This document shows, one piece after another, positions 35,799 to 45,076 of a stretch of 64,000 nt of DNA. The first letter of the stretch is position 1, and every line of letters starts with the position of its first letter. A program made the translations under genes and the position numbers. The stretch comes from JAGOBP01 sp964550855 (GTDB taxonomy: Bacteria; Chloroflexota; Anaerolineae; Fen-1058), in NCBI GenBank assembly GCA_964550855.1, contig CAZKBQ010000015.1, forward strand, positions 20,387-84,386. The letters are read 5' to 3'. The notes beneath the pieces are model-generated. The model did not search any database. It was not told the origin of the DNA and worked only from the letters and a program-made list of their open reading frames with translations.

Positions 35799-36905
35799 TT
35801 ATGCTTTACTCGTCAGTCGGGGCAGCAGGTCTGCCTTTAATTGCTCAAATGTCCCGGCGAAGATGGACTCTCGAATCTGCCGCATCGTGTTCAGCAGGAA
35901 ATGCAGATTGTGAAGCGACGCTAAGTATAACCCCAGAATTTCTTTGGCGACCATGAGGTGGCGGACGTAGCCGCGCGAGAAGTGCGTGCAGGCGTAGCAG
36001 GTGCAGCCGGTTTCGATCGGCTCGTGGTCGGCAGCCAGCGCCTGATTGCGCAGGTTGACGCGGCCCGACCCGGTCATCGCTGCGCCGTGCCGGGCCAACC
36101 GGGTGGGCAGCACGCAATCGAAGATGTCCACGCCGCGCGCCACCGCCTCGAAGAAGTCTTCGGCGGTGCCCACGCCCATCAGATAGCGCGGCTTGTCGGC
36201 CGGCAAAATCGGCTCGAGCAGGTCAAGCACGCCGTGCATCTGCGCTTTCGTTTCGCCCACGGCCAACCCGCCGATGGCGTAACCGGGGAAATCGAGGTCC
36301 ATCAGGAAACGGGCGGAATGCTCGCGCAGATCGTGAAAGACGCCGCCCTGCACGATGCCAAACAGCGCCTGATCCGATCGGGTCTGGGCGCGTTTGCAGC
36401 GTTCGGCCCACAGATGCGTGCGGCGCAGCGCCTGCTCGTTCACTTCGCGCTGCGTGGGCGGCGGACACTCGTCGAGCACCATGATGATGTCCGCGCCCAG
36501 ATTCTCTTCGATCGAGATCACTTTCTCCGGCGTGAAGCGATGGGTGCTGCCGTCGAGGTGCGAGCGGAAGGTCACGCCGTCGTCGTCCACGCGGCGCAGG
36601 TCTCGCAGCGAGAAGACCTGAAACCCGCCGGAGTCGGTCAGCATTGGGCCGTCCCAGCCCATGAAGCGGTGCAGGCCGCCCAGGCGCGCCACAAGTTCAT
36701 CGCCGGGACGCAGATACAGGTGGTAGGTGTTGGCCAGCACCAGCGTCGCGCCGAGTTCCTTTAGATCGCGGGGCGGCACGCCTTTCACGGTGGCCGCCGT
36801 GCCGACCGGCGCGAAGACCGGCGTGGGAATGTCGCCGTGCGGCGTATGAAAGACACCGGCGCGGGCGCGGCCGCAGCGAGCAAACTGTTCGTAAGTAAAG
36901 GTCAT
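35799..36905 (-). CDS. tgt: tRNA-guanine transglycosylase
   Basis: This 368-aa enzyme exchanges guanine 34 for a queuine precursor (preQ1) in GUN tRNAs. The catalytic region has D91 in TDSGGFQVFSL, and the substrate loop GGLAVGE is present. Zinc ligands are C301, C303 and C306 in CTCYAC plus a downstream His. The length is typical of bacterial Tgt. It is divergent from alr, and its promoter has an extended -10 about 75 nt upstream. Confidence 0.95.
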   Translation of the reverse strand: MTFTYEQFARCGRARAGVFHTPHGDIPTPVFAPVGTAATVKGVPPRDLKELGATLVLANTYHLYLRPGDELVARLGGLHRFMGWDGPMLTDSGGFQVFSLRDLRRVDDDGVTFRSHLDGSTHRFTPEKVISIEENLGADIIMVLDECPPPTQREVNEQALRRTHLWAERCKRAQTRSDQALFGIVQGGVFHDLREHSARFLMDLDFPGYAIGGLAVGETKAQMHGVLDLLEPILPADKPRYLMGVGTAEDFFEAVARGVDIFDCVLPTRLARHGAAMTGSGRVNLRNQALAADHEPIETGCTCYACTHFSRGYVRHLMVAKEILGLYLASLHNLHFLLNTMRQIRESIFAGTFEQLKADLLPRLTSKA

Positions 36906-36979
36906 AATTTGAACGTTAGTTGGTTGCGACGGCTGTCGGCAGTTGTCATTTGAGTTCGCGTGCGGTCCGCATGCGCGAC

Positions 36980-37059
36980 ATTATAGCATGGCGGCGCCGA
37001 TGAATGCGACTCGCCGCCGCGAACAGACGGCCGTCGAATGCGCGGCGCAGTGCTATACT
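36980..37059. promoter_or_regulatory. Two divergent extended -10 promoters for tgt and alr
   Basis: Minus-strand TGCTATAAT (36988-36980) reads into tgt. Plus-strand TGCTATACT (37051-37059) reads into alr. Neither has a good -35, which is typical of TGn-type promoters. Confidence 0.55.
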
Positions 37060-37088
37060 TGCGCTAATCTCACCGAGCGAACGTTGCC

Positions 37089-38246
37089 ATGCCACTGACC
37101 ATTCAACATCCAGAATCCAAATTCGCCAATCCCCCGCGCCCCACCTGGGCCGAAATCGACCTGGCTGCGTCGTATCACAACATGCGCCGCATCGTCGAGA
37201 TCGTCGGGCCTAAGGTGAAAGTATTGTCGATGGTGAAAGCCGAAGCGTACGGCCACGGCTTGAAGGCCATCGCGCAGACCGCCGAGAAAGCAGGCGCGGC
37301 GCTGTTGGGCTTCGCGTCGCTATCGGAAGCGCTGACGCTGGCGCCGGGCGAGGTGTCGATTCCCAGGCTCGTCGTCGGCTGGACGCCGGGTTTTCTGGCG
37401 GAAGCGGCCATTCGCCACGACGTGATCTGCATGGTGTGCGATCTGGACACGGCGATGGAGTTCGCGCGAGCCGCACAGTCGCTTGGCAAGGTTGCGCGTG
37501 TCCACGTCAAGGTTGATACCGGCATGGGGCGGTTGGGCTTCCTGCCCGATGAAGCCGTCGATGCCATCGCGGCCATTGCGTCGATGGACGGCCTGGCCCT
37601 CGACGGGGTGTTCACGCATTTCGCCAAAGCCGATGAGGCCGACCCCGCCTATACGTATCAACAGTTCGAAAAGTTCAAGCGTGTGCTCGCCGAAGTTGAA
37701 GCCCGCGGCCTGCACATTCCCATCAAGCACTGCGCCAACTCACCGGCGATTTTGCGTTTCCCGGAGATGCACCTCGACATGGTGCGGCCGGGCATCATTC
37801 AGCATGGACTCGACCCCAGCGACGATGTGCCGTGTCCCGGCGACTTCAAGCCAGTGTTGTCGTTAAAGTCAATGATCGCCTCGGTGAAGGTCATGCCGCC
37901 GGGTTCGCCCATCTCGTATGGCGGTACGTACATCACCACGGGTTACGAACGCATCGCCGTGATCCCGATCGGCTACGCGGACGGCTTCCGGCGCAAGCCC
38001 AACCATTGGGGCGAGGTGCTGGTGCGCGGCCGGCGCGCGCCCATCGTCGGGCGGGTGTGCATGGATCAGTGCATGATCAACGTCACGCACATCCCCGACG
38101 TGCAACTCGGCGATGAAGTGGTGCTCATCGGCGCGCAGGGGGATGATCGACTTCGCGCCGAGGAGGTGGCGGTCAGACTCGGCACGAACAACTACGAGAC
38201 CACGTCCATGGTGATGGCGCGCGTGCCGCGCCTTTACCTGAGCTAA
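37089..38246 (+). CDS. alr: Alanine racemase
   Basis: This 385-aa fold-type III PLP enzyme interconverts L- and D-alanine for peptidoglycan. PLP lysine K50 lies in VKAEAYGHG, where the usual Asn after Ala is Glu. The second catalytic base is Y277 in SPISYGG. The C-terminal TNNYETT segment replaces the usual CPYE-type end. Divergence is modest, so alanine is the likely but not certain substrate. Confidence 0.88.
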   Translation: MPLTIQHPESKFANPPRPTWAEIDLAASYHNMRRIVEIVGPKVKVLSMVKAEAYGHGLKAIAQTAEKAGAALLGFASLSEALTLAPGEVSIPRLVVGWTPGFLAEAAIRHDVICMVCDLDTAMEFARAAQSLGKVARVHVKVDTGMGRLGFLPDEAVDAIAAIASMDGLALDGVFTHFAKADEADPAYTYQQFEKFKRVLAEVEARGLHIPIKHCANSPAILRFPEMHLDMVRPGIIQHGLDPSDDVPCPGDFKPVLSLKSMIASVKVMPPGSPISYGGTYITTGYERIAVIPIGYADGFRRKPNHWGEVLVRGRRAPIVGRVCMDQCMINVTHIPDVQLGDEVVLIGAQGDDRLRAEEVAVRLGTNNYETTSMVMARVPRLYLS

Positions 38247-38257
38247 CGCATGGCAAT

Positions 38258-38299
38258 CGACTGCACCCGATCGCGCCACTCGCCGATCGGGTGCAGTCG
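38258..38299. terminator. Bidirectional terminator between alr and a convergent lipoprotein gene
   Basis: A perfect 16-bp stem (starts CGACTGCACCC, ends GGGTGCAGTCG) and a 10-nt loop lie between the two stop codons. Confidence 0.75.
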
Positions 38300-38312
38300 G
38301 TTTGATGGCATG

Positions 38313-39437
38313 TCACGGCAGCCCGCACATCTGATTCATCAGCGTCGCCGTGTCGGCGTCGTTCGCCACCTGCTTGACGTTGGCTGATTCGATGGCAAGC
38401 GGTTGAAACGGCGGCACCGCCTGAAAGTCGGGATTGCTGAGATGCAGCGTGTAACAGCCGACGAACGTTTGCGGCGTGCCGTCGGTCTGTTGGGCCACCA
38501 GCGTAGTCGGCACCATGTAGCGAATCTGCCCCGCCCCGGCGTCGGGCGTCACCATGCCAAACGTGATGGTGACCGCCTGCGTCGCACTGTAGCCCTGGGT
38601 GAATTGATCGAGGGTGGGCAGATCGGGCGTGTTGCTCTGCCAGTAGGAATACGCCCGCACGTACTCGTGCCGGTTGATGGCGTTGTAGAGTGATCGCAAG
38701 ACGGCCACCGGGTCGGAGCGATTATCGAGATACCGATCTGCGCTGATGTCGCCGGGATCAACGGTCGGTTGGGGCAGAGGCGCAGGCGGTTGGCCGTACT
38801 GATCGCACGCGCGCGACATCAAATCTGTTGTGTTCGCGCCGTTATCGACCGGCGTCACCGTGGCCGATTGGATGCCCCACGGCCTGAAGGGCAGCGTGCC
38901 TTGAATCGCCGGCTGGCCGAGGTGCAGTAGATAACAACCGACGTAGGTTTGCGTGGCGCCCGCTGTTGATTGGGCGACGAGTGTAACCGGTACCGGTGCG
39001 TACAAATTGCCGGCGGCTGCGCCCAGCCCGATGACGCCCAACGTCACCTGAACCGAATCTGTATCTTGATAGCCGGCCTCAAACTGATCGAAAGCCGGGC
39101 GCTCAGGCGTGTCGTCCCAGTACGAATACGCCCGCACATATTGATGCAGATTAATCGCGTTGTACAGTGATTCGATCACGGCCGCGGCGTCGCTGCGATC
39201 GTCGAGATAGGGAGTGTAAGCCGGGCTGGCAGCGGTCGGCGGCGCGGTTGGCACGAGCGTCGGCGCAGGTGCGGCGGTAGAAGTTGGCTGCGGCGTGGCG
39301 GCGGCGGGCAGCCCGGTGGGCGTGGTGGCGGGCTGAACGGTCGGCGGCGTGGCTGTCGTCGGCGCGCAGCCGCTCGCCACGAGTGCGACAAGCAAGATGG
39401 CGGCAAACGCTGCCGCAGCATGGTTGATGCGGTTCAT
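38313..39437 (-). CDS. Lipoprotein with a duplicated domain of unknown function
   Basis: This 374-aa lipoprotein has a lipobox ending VASGC (C24) and a Pro/Thr/Ala linker to about residue 72. Two homologous units follow (about 76-225 and 235-374), each opening YLD(D/N)RSD, then SLYNAIN and YVRAYSYW. Each unit contains a paired cysteine (VGCY) and another Cys near its end, which could form a disulfide. The fold may be NTF2/SnoaL-like. GAGGAG precedes the ATG. The role is unknown. Confidence 0.72.
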   Translation of the reverse strand: MNRINHAAAAFAAILLVALVASGCAPTTATPPTVQPATTPTGLPAAATPQPTSTAAPAPTLVPTAPPTAASPAYTPYLDDRSDAAAVIESLYNAINLHQYVRAYSYWDDTPERPAFDQFEAGYQDTDSVQVTLGVIGLGAAAGNLYAPVPVTLVAQSTAGATQTYVGCYLLHLGQPAIQGTLPFRPWGIQSATVTPVDNGANTTDLMSRACDQYGQPPAPLPQPTVDPGDISADRYLDNRSDPVAVLRSLYNAINRHEYVRAYSYWQSNTPDLPTLDQFTQGYSATQAVTITFGMVTPDAGAGQIRYMVPTTLVAQQTDGTPQTFVGCYTLHLSNPDFQAVPPFQPLAIESANVKQVANDADTATLMNQMCGLP

Positions 39438-39606
39438 GTTGGTCTCCTCATTGCCCTGGGAATTTTGCCAGCTCTAAAACGCGACGTGTATGCTCAGAGT
39501 TCCGGGGGATTGATTAGCGTTGGCTTAAAGAGATTTAACCGCCGATCGGCTAATCTGTCCAAACCGAGTGGTGCCATTCGGCGCCCCTCCCGATGACAAA
39601 CTCCGT

Positions 39607-39635
39607 TTGACAGCCGCCTCGCTTCTGGCTACAAT
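39607..39635 (+). promoter_or_regulatory. Promoter of the gcv operon
   Basis: TTGACA (39607-39612) and TACAAT (39630-39635) are 17 bp apart. Transcription would start near 39642, just before the glycine riboswitch. Confidence 0.75.
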
Positions 39636-39654
39636 CACCTTGTAATTTGACAGT

Positions 39655-39770
39655 CGCAGGGGAGAGCGCGGATCATCATCCGCCACCGAAGGGGCAAGCG
39701 GTATCGATGGCTGAATCGATCCGGCGAAACTCTCAGGTCAAGCAACTCTGCGGCCGAACCTCCTGAAGGC
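39655..39770 (+). ncRNA. Glycine riboswitch, probably a single aptamer with a remnant second
   Basis: The conserved glycine aptamer elements are present: GGGGAGAGC at the 5' side, CACCGAAGGGGCAAGC in the core, and GGCGAAACTCTCAGG at the 3' side. P2 forms from GCGGAT/ATCCGC. After this there is only a short ACTCTG...CCTGAAGGCAA segment instead of a complete second aptamer, which looks like a type-1 singlet with a ghost aptamer. It sits ahead of gcvH and before a terminator hairpin, so glycine binding probably allows read-through. Confidence 0.88.
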
Positions 39771-39776
39771 AATCGA

Positions 39777-39816
39777 CAGGGGACACACAGCAGGCGTGTG
39801 TCCCCTGTTTCATTTC
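39777..39816 (+). terminator. Riboswitch expression-platform terminator
   Basis: A perfect 12-bp stem (CAGGGGACACAC with GTGTGTCCCCTG) and a 7-nt loop are followed by TTTCATTTC. It ends 36 nt before gcvH. Confidence 0.8.
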
Positions 39817-39851
39817 AAAATCAAATCCAAAAATTCACACAGGAGCGTGCC

Positions 39852-40232
39852 ATGAACTTCCCCACCGATCTCAAGTATGCCAAGACTGACGAATGGATCC
39901 GTCCCGCCACCGGCGAGGTGGGCCTGACCGATTATGCCCAGTCGCATCTCAGCGACATCGTGTACGTGGAGCTGCCCGAAGTGGGCGCCACCGTGACTGC
40001 GGGCGAATCGTTCGGCTCGATCGAGTCGGTGAAGGCTGCGTCCGATCTCAACGCGCCGGCCAGCGGCACCGTCGCGGCGGTCAATGAAAGCCTGTCGGAT
40101 ACGCCCGAAGTCGTCAACAGCGATCCGTATGGCGCGGGCTGGCTCATCAAGATCGACGTGAGCGAGGCCGGCGCGTTCGATGGCCTGATGGACGCCGCCG
40201 CCTACGAAGCGTATTGCAACGAGCGAGGTTGA
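39852..40232 (+). CDS. gcvH: Glycine cleavage system H protein
   Basis: This 126-aa lipoyl carrier has K61 in ESVKAASDL, the lipoylation site. It shuttles the aminomethyl group of glycine between the P and T proteins. The ATG at 39852 is chosen after AGGAGCG; an upstream open reading through the terminator is an artefact. The first gene of the operon is controlled by the riboswitch. Confidence 0.95.
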   Translation: MNFPTDLKYAKTDEWIRPATGEVGLTDYAQSHLSDIVYVELPEVGATVTAGESFGSIESVKAASDLNAPASGTVAAVNESLSDTPEVVNSDPYGAGWLIKIDVSEAGAFDGLMDAAAYEAYCNERG

Positions 40233-40233
40233 T

Positions 40234-41586
40234 ATGACTTACATCCCCCACACCGAGCGCAATCGCGCCGAGATGCTGGCCGCGATCGGCGTCCAGCGGC
40301 TGGAAGACCTGTTCCCGGCCGTGCCCGCCGAGCACCGCTTCCCGGACCTGCGCCTGCCCGCCGCTCTCTCCGAAATGGAGACCTTCTGGGAGCTGCAAGG
40401 TCTCAGCGAGGCCAATGCCGACGTCAACCACTATGCCTGTTTTCTAGGCGCGGGCGCGTACAACCACTACGTGCCGCACACCGTCGATTACGTGCTGCGC
40501 CGCGGCGAGTTCTACACCGCCTACACGCCCTATCAACCGGAGATCAGCCAGGGCACGCTGCAGGCGATGTTTGAGTATCAAAGCATGATTTGCCAGCTCA
40601 CCGGCATGGACGTGAGCAATGCCAGCCACTACGACGGCGCCACCTCCATGGCCGAAGGCGTGCTCATGGCGATGAATGCGACCAAGGGCAATCGCACCAA
40701 GGTGGTGATTTCCCCGGCGGTTCATCCCCAGTACCGATCGGTTCTCCGCACCTACACGCAGGGCATGCAGATTCAGATCGTGGGCGACGACAACCTCAAG
40801 AACGATCTGCCCGATCTATTGAAATTGCTGGACAAGGACACAGCCTGCCTCGTGGTGCAAAGCCCCAACTTCTTCGGCCAGATCGAAGACATGCAGGGCG
40901 TCGCCGAAGCCGTGCACGCGGTGGGCGCGCTGTTGATCGTCGTGACCGATCCCATCTCACTGGGCATCCTCACCCCGCCCGGCGATTACGGCGCCGACGT
41001 GGTGGCGGCCGAAGGCCAGCCGCTGGGCATCCCCATGAGCTACGGCGGGCCGTATCTGGGCATCTTCGCCACCAAGAGCGCCTACGTCCGCAAGATGGCC
41101 GGCCGATTGGTGGGCGAGACGCGCGACATCGAGGGCCGGCGCGGCTACGTGCTCACGCTCTCCACGCGCGAGCAGCACATCCGCCGCGAGAAGGCCACCT
41201 CCAACATCTGCACTAACCAGGGCTTGCTGGCGCTGGCCGCGGCCGTGTATCTGGCCACGGTGGGCAAGTGCGGACTCGATTCGGTGGCGCGGCTGTGCTG
41301 GCACAAGAGCCACTATGCCGCCAAACAGATCGATGCGCTGAACGGCTTCACCGTGCTGGGCGGCAAGCCATTCTTCAAGGAATTTGTCGTCAAACTGCCC
41401 GTGCCGGTCGCCAGCGTCAACGAGTTCCTGCTGGATGAATTCGACATCATCGGCGGCTATGATCTGGGCGAGGACTATCCGCACTTGAAGGATCACATGC
41501 TGATCGCAGTCACCGAAACCAACACGCAGCGCGAAATCGACGATCTTGCCATCGGCCTGAAAGAAGCGGCGGAGCAACTATCATGA
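40234..41586 (+). CDS. gcvPA: Glycine dehydrogenase (decarboxylating) subunit 1
   Basis: This 450-aa P-protein alpha subunit is of the split archaeal/Gram-positive-type decarboxylase. Diagnostic segments include YIPHTERNRAEML near the start, FLGAGAYNHYVP, and the substrate-pocket YDGAT and SYGGPYLG. It starts 1 nt after gcvH and its stop overlaps the gcvPB start (ATGA). It partners with gcvPB in PLP-dependent decarboxylation of glycine. Confidence 0.95.
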   Translation: MTYIPHTERNRAEMLAAIGVQRLEDLFPAVPAEHRFPDLRLPAALSEMETFWELQGLSEANADVNHYACFLGAGAYNHYVPHTVDYVLRRGEFYTAYTPYQPEISQGTLQAMFEYQSMICQLTGMDVSNASHYDGATSMAEGVLMAMNATKGNRTKVVISPAVHPQYRSVLRTYTQGMQIQIVGDDNLKNDLPDLLKLLDKDTACLVVQSPNFFGQIEDMQGVAEAVHAVGALLIVVTDPISLGILTPPGDYGADVVAAEGQPLGIPMSYGGPYLGIFATKSAYVRKMAGRLVGETRDIEGRRGYVLTLSTREQHIRREKATSNICTNQGLLALAAAVYLATVGKCGLDSVARLCWHKSHYAAKQIDALNGFTVLGGKPFFKEFVVKLPVPVASVNEFLLDEFDIIGGYDLGEDYPHLKDHMLIAVTETNTQREIDDLAIGLKEAAEQLS

Positions 41587-43070
41587 ACAACCGAGAACCC
41601 CTCATCTACGAAATCAGCTCGCCCGGTCGCTGCGGCGTCGATCTGCCCCAGTCCGATGTGCCCGAAACCGACATCCCGGCGGAGCTGTGCCGCACCGGGC
41701 TGGGCCTGCCCGAGCTGTCGCAGCTGGACGTGGTGCGTCATTATCTGCACCTGTCGCAGCTCAACTACAGCATCGACGGCGGCTTCTACCCGCTGGGGTC
41801 GTGCACCATGAAGTACAACCCCAAGATCAACGAAGACGCGGCGCGGCTGCCCGGCTTCGCCTTTACCCATCCGCTGCAAGACCCCATGACGGTGCAGGGC
41901 AATCTGGCCATCATGTTCCACCTGCAGGAATGGCTCAAGGAGATCGGCGGCTTTGCGGCTGTCACGCTGCAGCCCGCAGCCGGCGCGCACGGCGAATTCA
42001 CCGGCATCCTGATCATGCGGAAGTATCATCTCGATCGGGGCGATACCAAACGCAACGTCATCCTCATCCCTGATTCGGCGCACGGCACCAATCCGGCCTC
42101 CTCGGCGATGAGCGGCCTGGTCGTCAAGCAGCTGCCGTCCGATAGTCGCGGCAATATCGATCTGGAGGCGCTGCGCGCCGCCTGCGACGACACCGTCGTC
42201 GGCCTGATGCTCACCAACCCGAACACGCTCGGCCTCTTTGAAGAACACCTGGAAGAAGTGGTCGATCTGGTGCACGGCTGCGGCGGCCTGATGTACGGCG
42301 ACGGCGCCAACATGAACGCGCTGGTGGGCATTGCGCGGCCCGGCGATCTGGGCTTTGACGTGATGCACTACAATCTGCACAAGACCTTCTCCACGCCGCA
42401 CGGCGGCGGCGGCCCCGGCAGCGGGCCGGTGGGCGTCATCGAGGCGCTGGCCGACTTCCTGCCCGGCCCCATCGTCAACATTAGCTTCCCCGACGACGGC
42501 GACGAGACGCCCGTGTACGGCTTTGAAATGCCGAAGAAATCAATCGGGCGGGTGAAGGCCTTCAACGGCAACTTCGGCATGATCGTGCGCGCGTATACGT
42601 ACATGCGCGTACACGGGCCGGACGGTCTCAAGGCCAATTCCATGCACGCGGTGCTCAACGCCAACTACCTGCGCGTCAAGCTCAACGACAAGTATCCCGT
42701 GCCCTACGATCGCATCTGCATGCACGAATTTGTCTGCCAGGGCAAGTTTGAGGGCAGCGACGTGCGCGCGTTGGACGTGAGCAAGCGCCTGATGGACTAC
42801 GGCATCCATCCGCCCACCAACTACTTCCCGCTGATCGTGCCGGAAGCGCTGATGATCGAGCCGACCGAGACAGAAAGCAAGGAGACGCTCGATCACTTCG
42901 TCGAAGTGATGCGCACCATCGCCGACGAAGCGGTGACCAACCCCGAAGTGCTGCACAGCGCACCGCACACCGCGCCGATGCGGCGGCTGGATGAAGTGAA
43001 GGCCGCCCGCGATCTGGTGCTGTGCTGCATGCCGGCCGAGTTTGCCGCGGCGGCTGAAGCTGCGGCCTAA
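41583..43070 (+). CDS. gcvPB: Glycine dehydrogenase (decarboxylating) subunit 2
   Basis: This 495-aa PLP-binding beta subunit has the PLP lysine K267 in NLHKTFSTPHGGGGPG. Other typical stretches are YPLGSCTMKYNPK and SAHGTNPASSAM. A 4-nt overlap with gcvPA indicates translational coupling. A strong terminator follows at 43094. No gcvT or lipoamide dehydrogenase gene lies in this window. Confidence 0.95.
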   Translation: MNNREPLIYEISSPGRCGVDLPQSDVPETDIPAELCRTGLGLPELSQLDVVRHYLHLSQLNYSIDGGFYPLGSCTMKYNPKINEDAARLPGFAFTHPLQDPMTVQGNLAIMFHLQEWLKEIGGFAAVTLQPAAGAHGEFTGILIMRKYHLDRGDTKRNVILIPDSAHGTNPASSAMSGLVVKQLPSDSRGNIDLEALRAACDDTVVGLMLTNPNTLGLFEEHLEEVVDLVHGCGGLMYGDGANMNALVGIARPGDLGFDVMHYNLHKTFSTPHGGGGPGSGPVGVIEALADFLPGPIVNISFPDDGDETPVYGFEMPKKSIGRVKAFNGNFGMIVRAYTYMRVHGPDGLKANSMHAVLNANYLRVKLNDKYPVPYDRICMHEFVCQGKFEGSDVRALDVSKRLMDYGIHPPTNYFPLIVPEALMIEPTETESKETLDHFVEVMRTIADEAVTNPEVLHSAPHTAPMRRLDEVKAARDLVLCCMPAEFAAAAEAAA

Positions 43071-43093
43071 GACGATCCACCATCGATCCGAAA

Positions 43094-43126
43094 ACATCGA
43101 GGCGGCCCCACGGGCCGCCTCGATGT
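43094..43126. terminator. Terminator after the gcv operon
   Basis: A perfect 15-bp stem (starts ACATCGAGG, ends CCTCGATGT) with a 3-nt loop lies between the converging gcvPB and histidine kinase genes. Confidence 0.75.
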
Positions 43127-43147
43127 CATCTGTAAAGCCGAGTCGCG

Positions 43148-44719
43148 TTATTGGGCCGCCGGCAGCGTGAACCAAAACAGACTGCCGCAGTCGCCGGCGC
43201 TGTCAAAACCAACCGCCCCGCCCATCTTCTCGACGATGTGGCGCACGATGGACAGCCCCAAGCCGTCGCCGGTGGCGCGCACTTCGGACAGCTGGGTGAA
43301 CGGCGTAAAGAGGCGCTCGCGCGCTTCCGGGTTGATGCCCGGCCCGTTGTCCTTCACCCAGCAGCGCACGGTGTCGTCGGGTTGCAGTTCCGCCCCCAAT
43401 TCCACGCGCGGCGGCCGCCCGCCGTGCTTGATGGCGTTGCTCAGATAGTTCACCCACACTTCTTCGATCCACGGCGCGTGACCCACTGCCACCGGCCAGT
43501 GCTCGGGCGCGTGCAACGCGGCGTGGGATTCTGCAATCATAAATGTCAAACGGTGCATGGCCTCGTTCACCACGCGCCCCATGTCCACCGGTTGATACTC
43601 CACGTCGCCCTTGCGCACGCGCGCCAGCAGCAGCAGCTCGTCGATGATGCTGTCCATCTTGAAGGCATTGCGCGCGATGATGTTGATGTAATCCTGCCGC
43701 ACTTCCGCTGGCATGTCGGGCCGCGCCTGCAGCCACTCGGCAAAGCCCATGATGTTGCCCAGCGGGCTTTTCAGATCGTGCGCCACGGTGTGCGCGAACG
43801 CGTCCAATTCTTCGTTACGGATCTTCAGATCGGCAGCGTAGCGCGCCAGCGCTTCTTCAAAATCTTTGCGATCGGTGATGTCGTGCACCGTGGACACCGC
43901 CATCACCACCTGGCCGTCCTCATCGCGCACCGGGCTCAAAGTCTGCTCGTACCAGTGCGGCCCGTCGCTCATCTCGATCTGCACCTCGGTCTTGACAGTC
44001 TCGCCGGTGGTGAACACCTGCCGCAACCGATTCTCAAACTGCCGACCGGTCTCCTCGTCAAAACCGAGATCGCGCCAGGTCTTACCGAGGACATCTTCGG
44101 CGCTGCGCCCCACCGCCCGCAGGGCCGTGGGGCTGGCAAACAGATAACGCCCTTCCCGATCGTGCAGGTGAAAGTGCTCCGGGGTGGCGCTCATCAACGC
44201 GTTTAACATCCGCATCTGCCGTGCCAATTCCTGCGCCATCTGCTCGCGCTCGGTGATGTCCTCGGCGATCACCAGCAGGCACGGTTCACCGCCGATGTCG
44301 ATGATCTCGGCCGAGGCCAGCGCCAGGCGAAATCGGCCGGAACGGTGACGGAAGGCCACTTCTTGCCGGCGGATGCGCCCGGCCGATTGAACCTGCGACA
44401 CAAATTGGACCCGCGCCATGTCGTCCGGCCAGATGTTCAGCTCCAGCGTCGTGCGGCCAATCAGCTCTTCACGCGCAAAGCCCAGCATTTCCAGGCAGGC
44501 GTCGTTGGCTTCCAGGCAGCGGCCGTCTGACAACGATGTGAGCAGCATCGCGTCCAGGCTGGCCGCAAACGCCTTGGCAAATTTCTCTTCGGACAATCGC
44601 AGTGTTCCGATCGAGGAAGGGGCAGGCCGGGCCCGTCGTCTGCCGGAACTTGAGCGTGCAACGGATTTTGACTTGGAGGTGGTCATAGGGCTTTGAGTGC
44701 TACGAATGTGCACACTCAT
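43148..44719 (-). CDS. PAS-PAS sensor histidine kinase (cytoplasmic)
   Basis: This protein is about 523 aa from the ATG at 44719 (a TTG lies two codons upstream). It has two PAS domains (about 40-160 and 170-290) and a HisKA domain with H314 in TVAHDLKSP. The HATPase_c domain includes NYLSNAIKHGG, KDNGPGI and GDGLGLSIV. No membrane helix is seen. From about ELDAFAH to the end it is a close paralogue of the kinase at 62703-63854. The -10 TGGTATAAT (44742-44734) puts transcription about 8 nt before the ATG, so the message is nearly leaderless. Confidence 0.9.
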   Translation of the reverse strand: MSVHIRSTQSPMTTSKSKSVARSSSGRRRARPAPSSIGTLRLSEEKFAKAFAASLDAMLLTSLSDGRCLEANDACLEMLGFAREELIGRTTLELNIWPDDMARVQFVSQVQSAGRIRRQEVAFRHRSGRFRLALASAEIIDIGGEPCLLVIAEDITEREQMAQELARQMRMLNALMSATPEHFHLHDREGRYLFASPTALRAVGRSAEDVLGKTWRDLGFDEETGRQFENRLRQVFTTGETVKTEVQIEMSDGPHWYEQTLSPVRDEDGQVVMAVSTVHDITDRKDFEEALARYAADLKIRNEELDAFAHTVAHDLKSPLGNIMGFAEWLQARPDMPAEVRQDYINIIARNAFKMDSIIDELLLLARVRKGDVEYQPVDMGRVVNEAMHRLTFMIAESHAALHAPEHWPVAVGHAPWIEEVWVNYLSNAIKHGGRPPRVELGAELQPDDTVRCWVKDNGPGINPEARERLFTPFTQLSEVRATGDGLGLSIVRHIVEKMGGAVGFDSAGDCGSLFWFTLPAAQ

Positions 44720-44733
44720 TGACAACTACGTTC

Positions 44734-44742
44734 ATTATACCA
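44734..44742 (-). promoter_or_regulatory. Extended -10 promoter of the PAS-PAS kinase
   Basis: Minus-strand TGGTATAAT (44742-44734) matches TGnTATAAT, with the gene start only about 15 nt downstream. Confidence 0.55.
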
Positions 44743-44866
44743 TCACAGGCAAGTGCATGTCTCTAAGACTCAGGTCATCCCAACGGGTCAAAAATCGTCA
44801 GCGTGCCCGCTCGGCCGGCGCGCCGTCGCCGGAGAAGGTAATCCGGCAGGCATTCAGTGAAGATGC

Positions 44867-45076
44867 TTAGCTCTGCTCGGCCGCGATGTCTTCCAGCAGT
44901 TCACGAATTTTGCGTTCAGTGATCTGCGTCTCGGCCAAGTGATTGGGGTCAAACTCGATGTGCTCGAAGACGAGGAAGTTTGCAATGGTTTCGGCGTGCC
45001 GCGTCAGCAGCTCGGGCGTCAACACGTCGCCAAGACGATAAGTGAGTTGCATGGACGTGAGCGGCTCCCGGATCAA
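44867..45076 (-). CDS. Small hypothetical protein
   Basis: This protein is up to 69 aa from a TTG at 45076 that overlaps the TGA of the upstream membrane-protein frame (TTGA). An ATG at 45052 is also possible and has GGGAG upstream. It is soluble and helical, with a charged C-terminal coil (TERKIRELLEDI). It is not recognised, and the overlap suggests coexpression with the upstream gene. Confidence 0.5.
   Translation of the reverse strand: MIREPLTSMQLTYRLGDVLTPELLTRHAETIANFLVFEHIEFDPNHLAETQITERKIRELLEDIAAEQS

Noticed and set aside
39798..39851. Earlier start for gcvH
   Set aside because: It would begin inside the riboswitch terminator hairpin; the ATG at 39852 has its own AGGAG.
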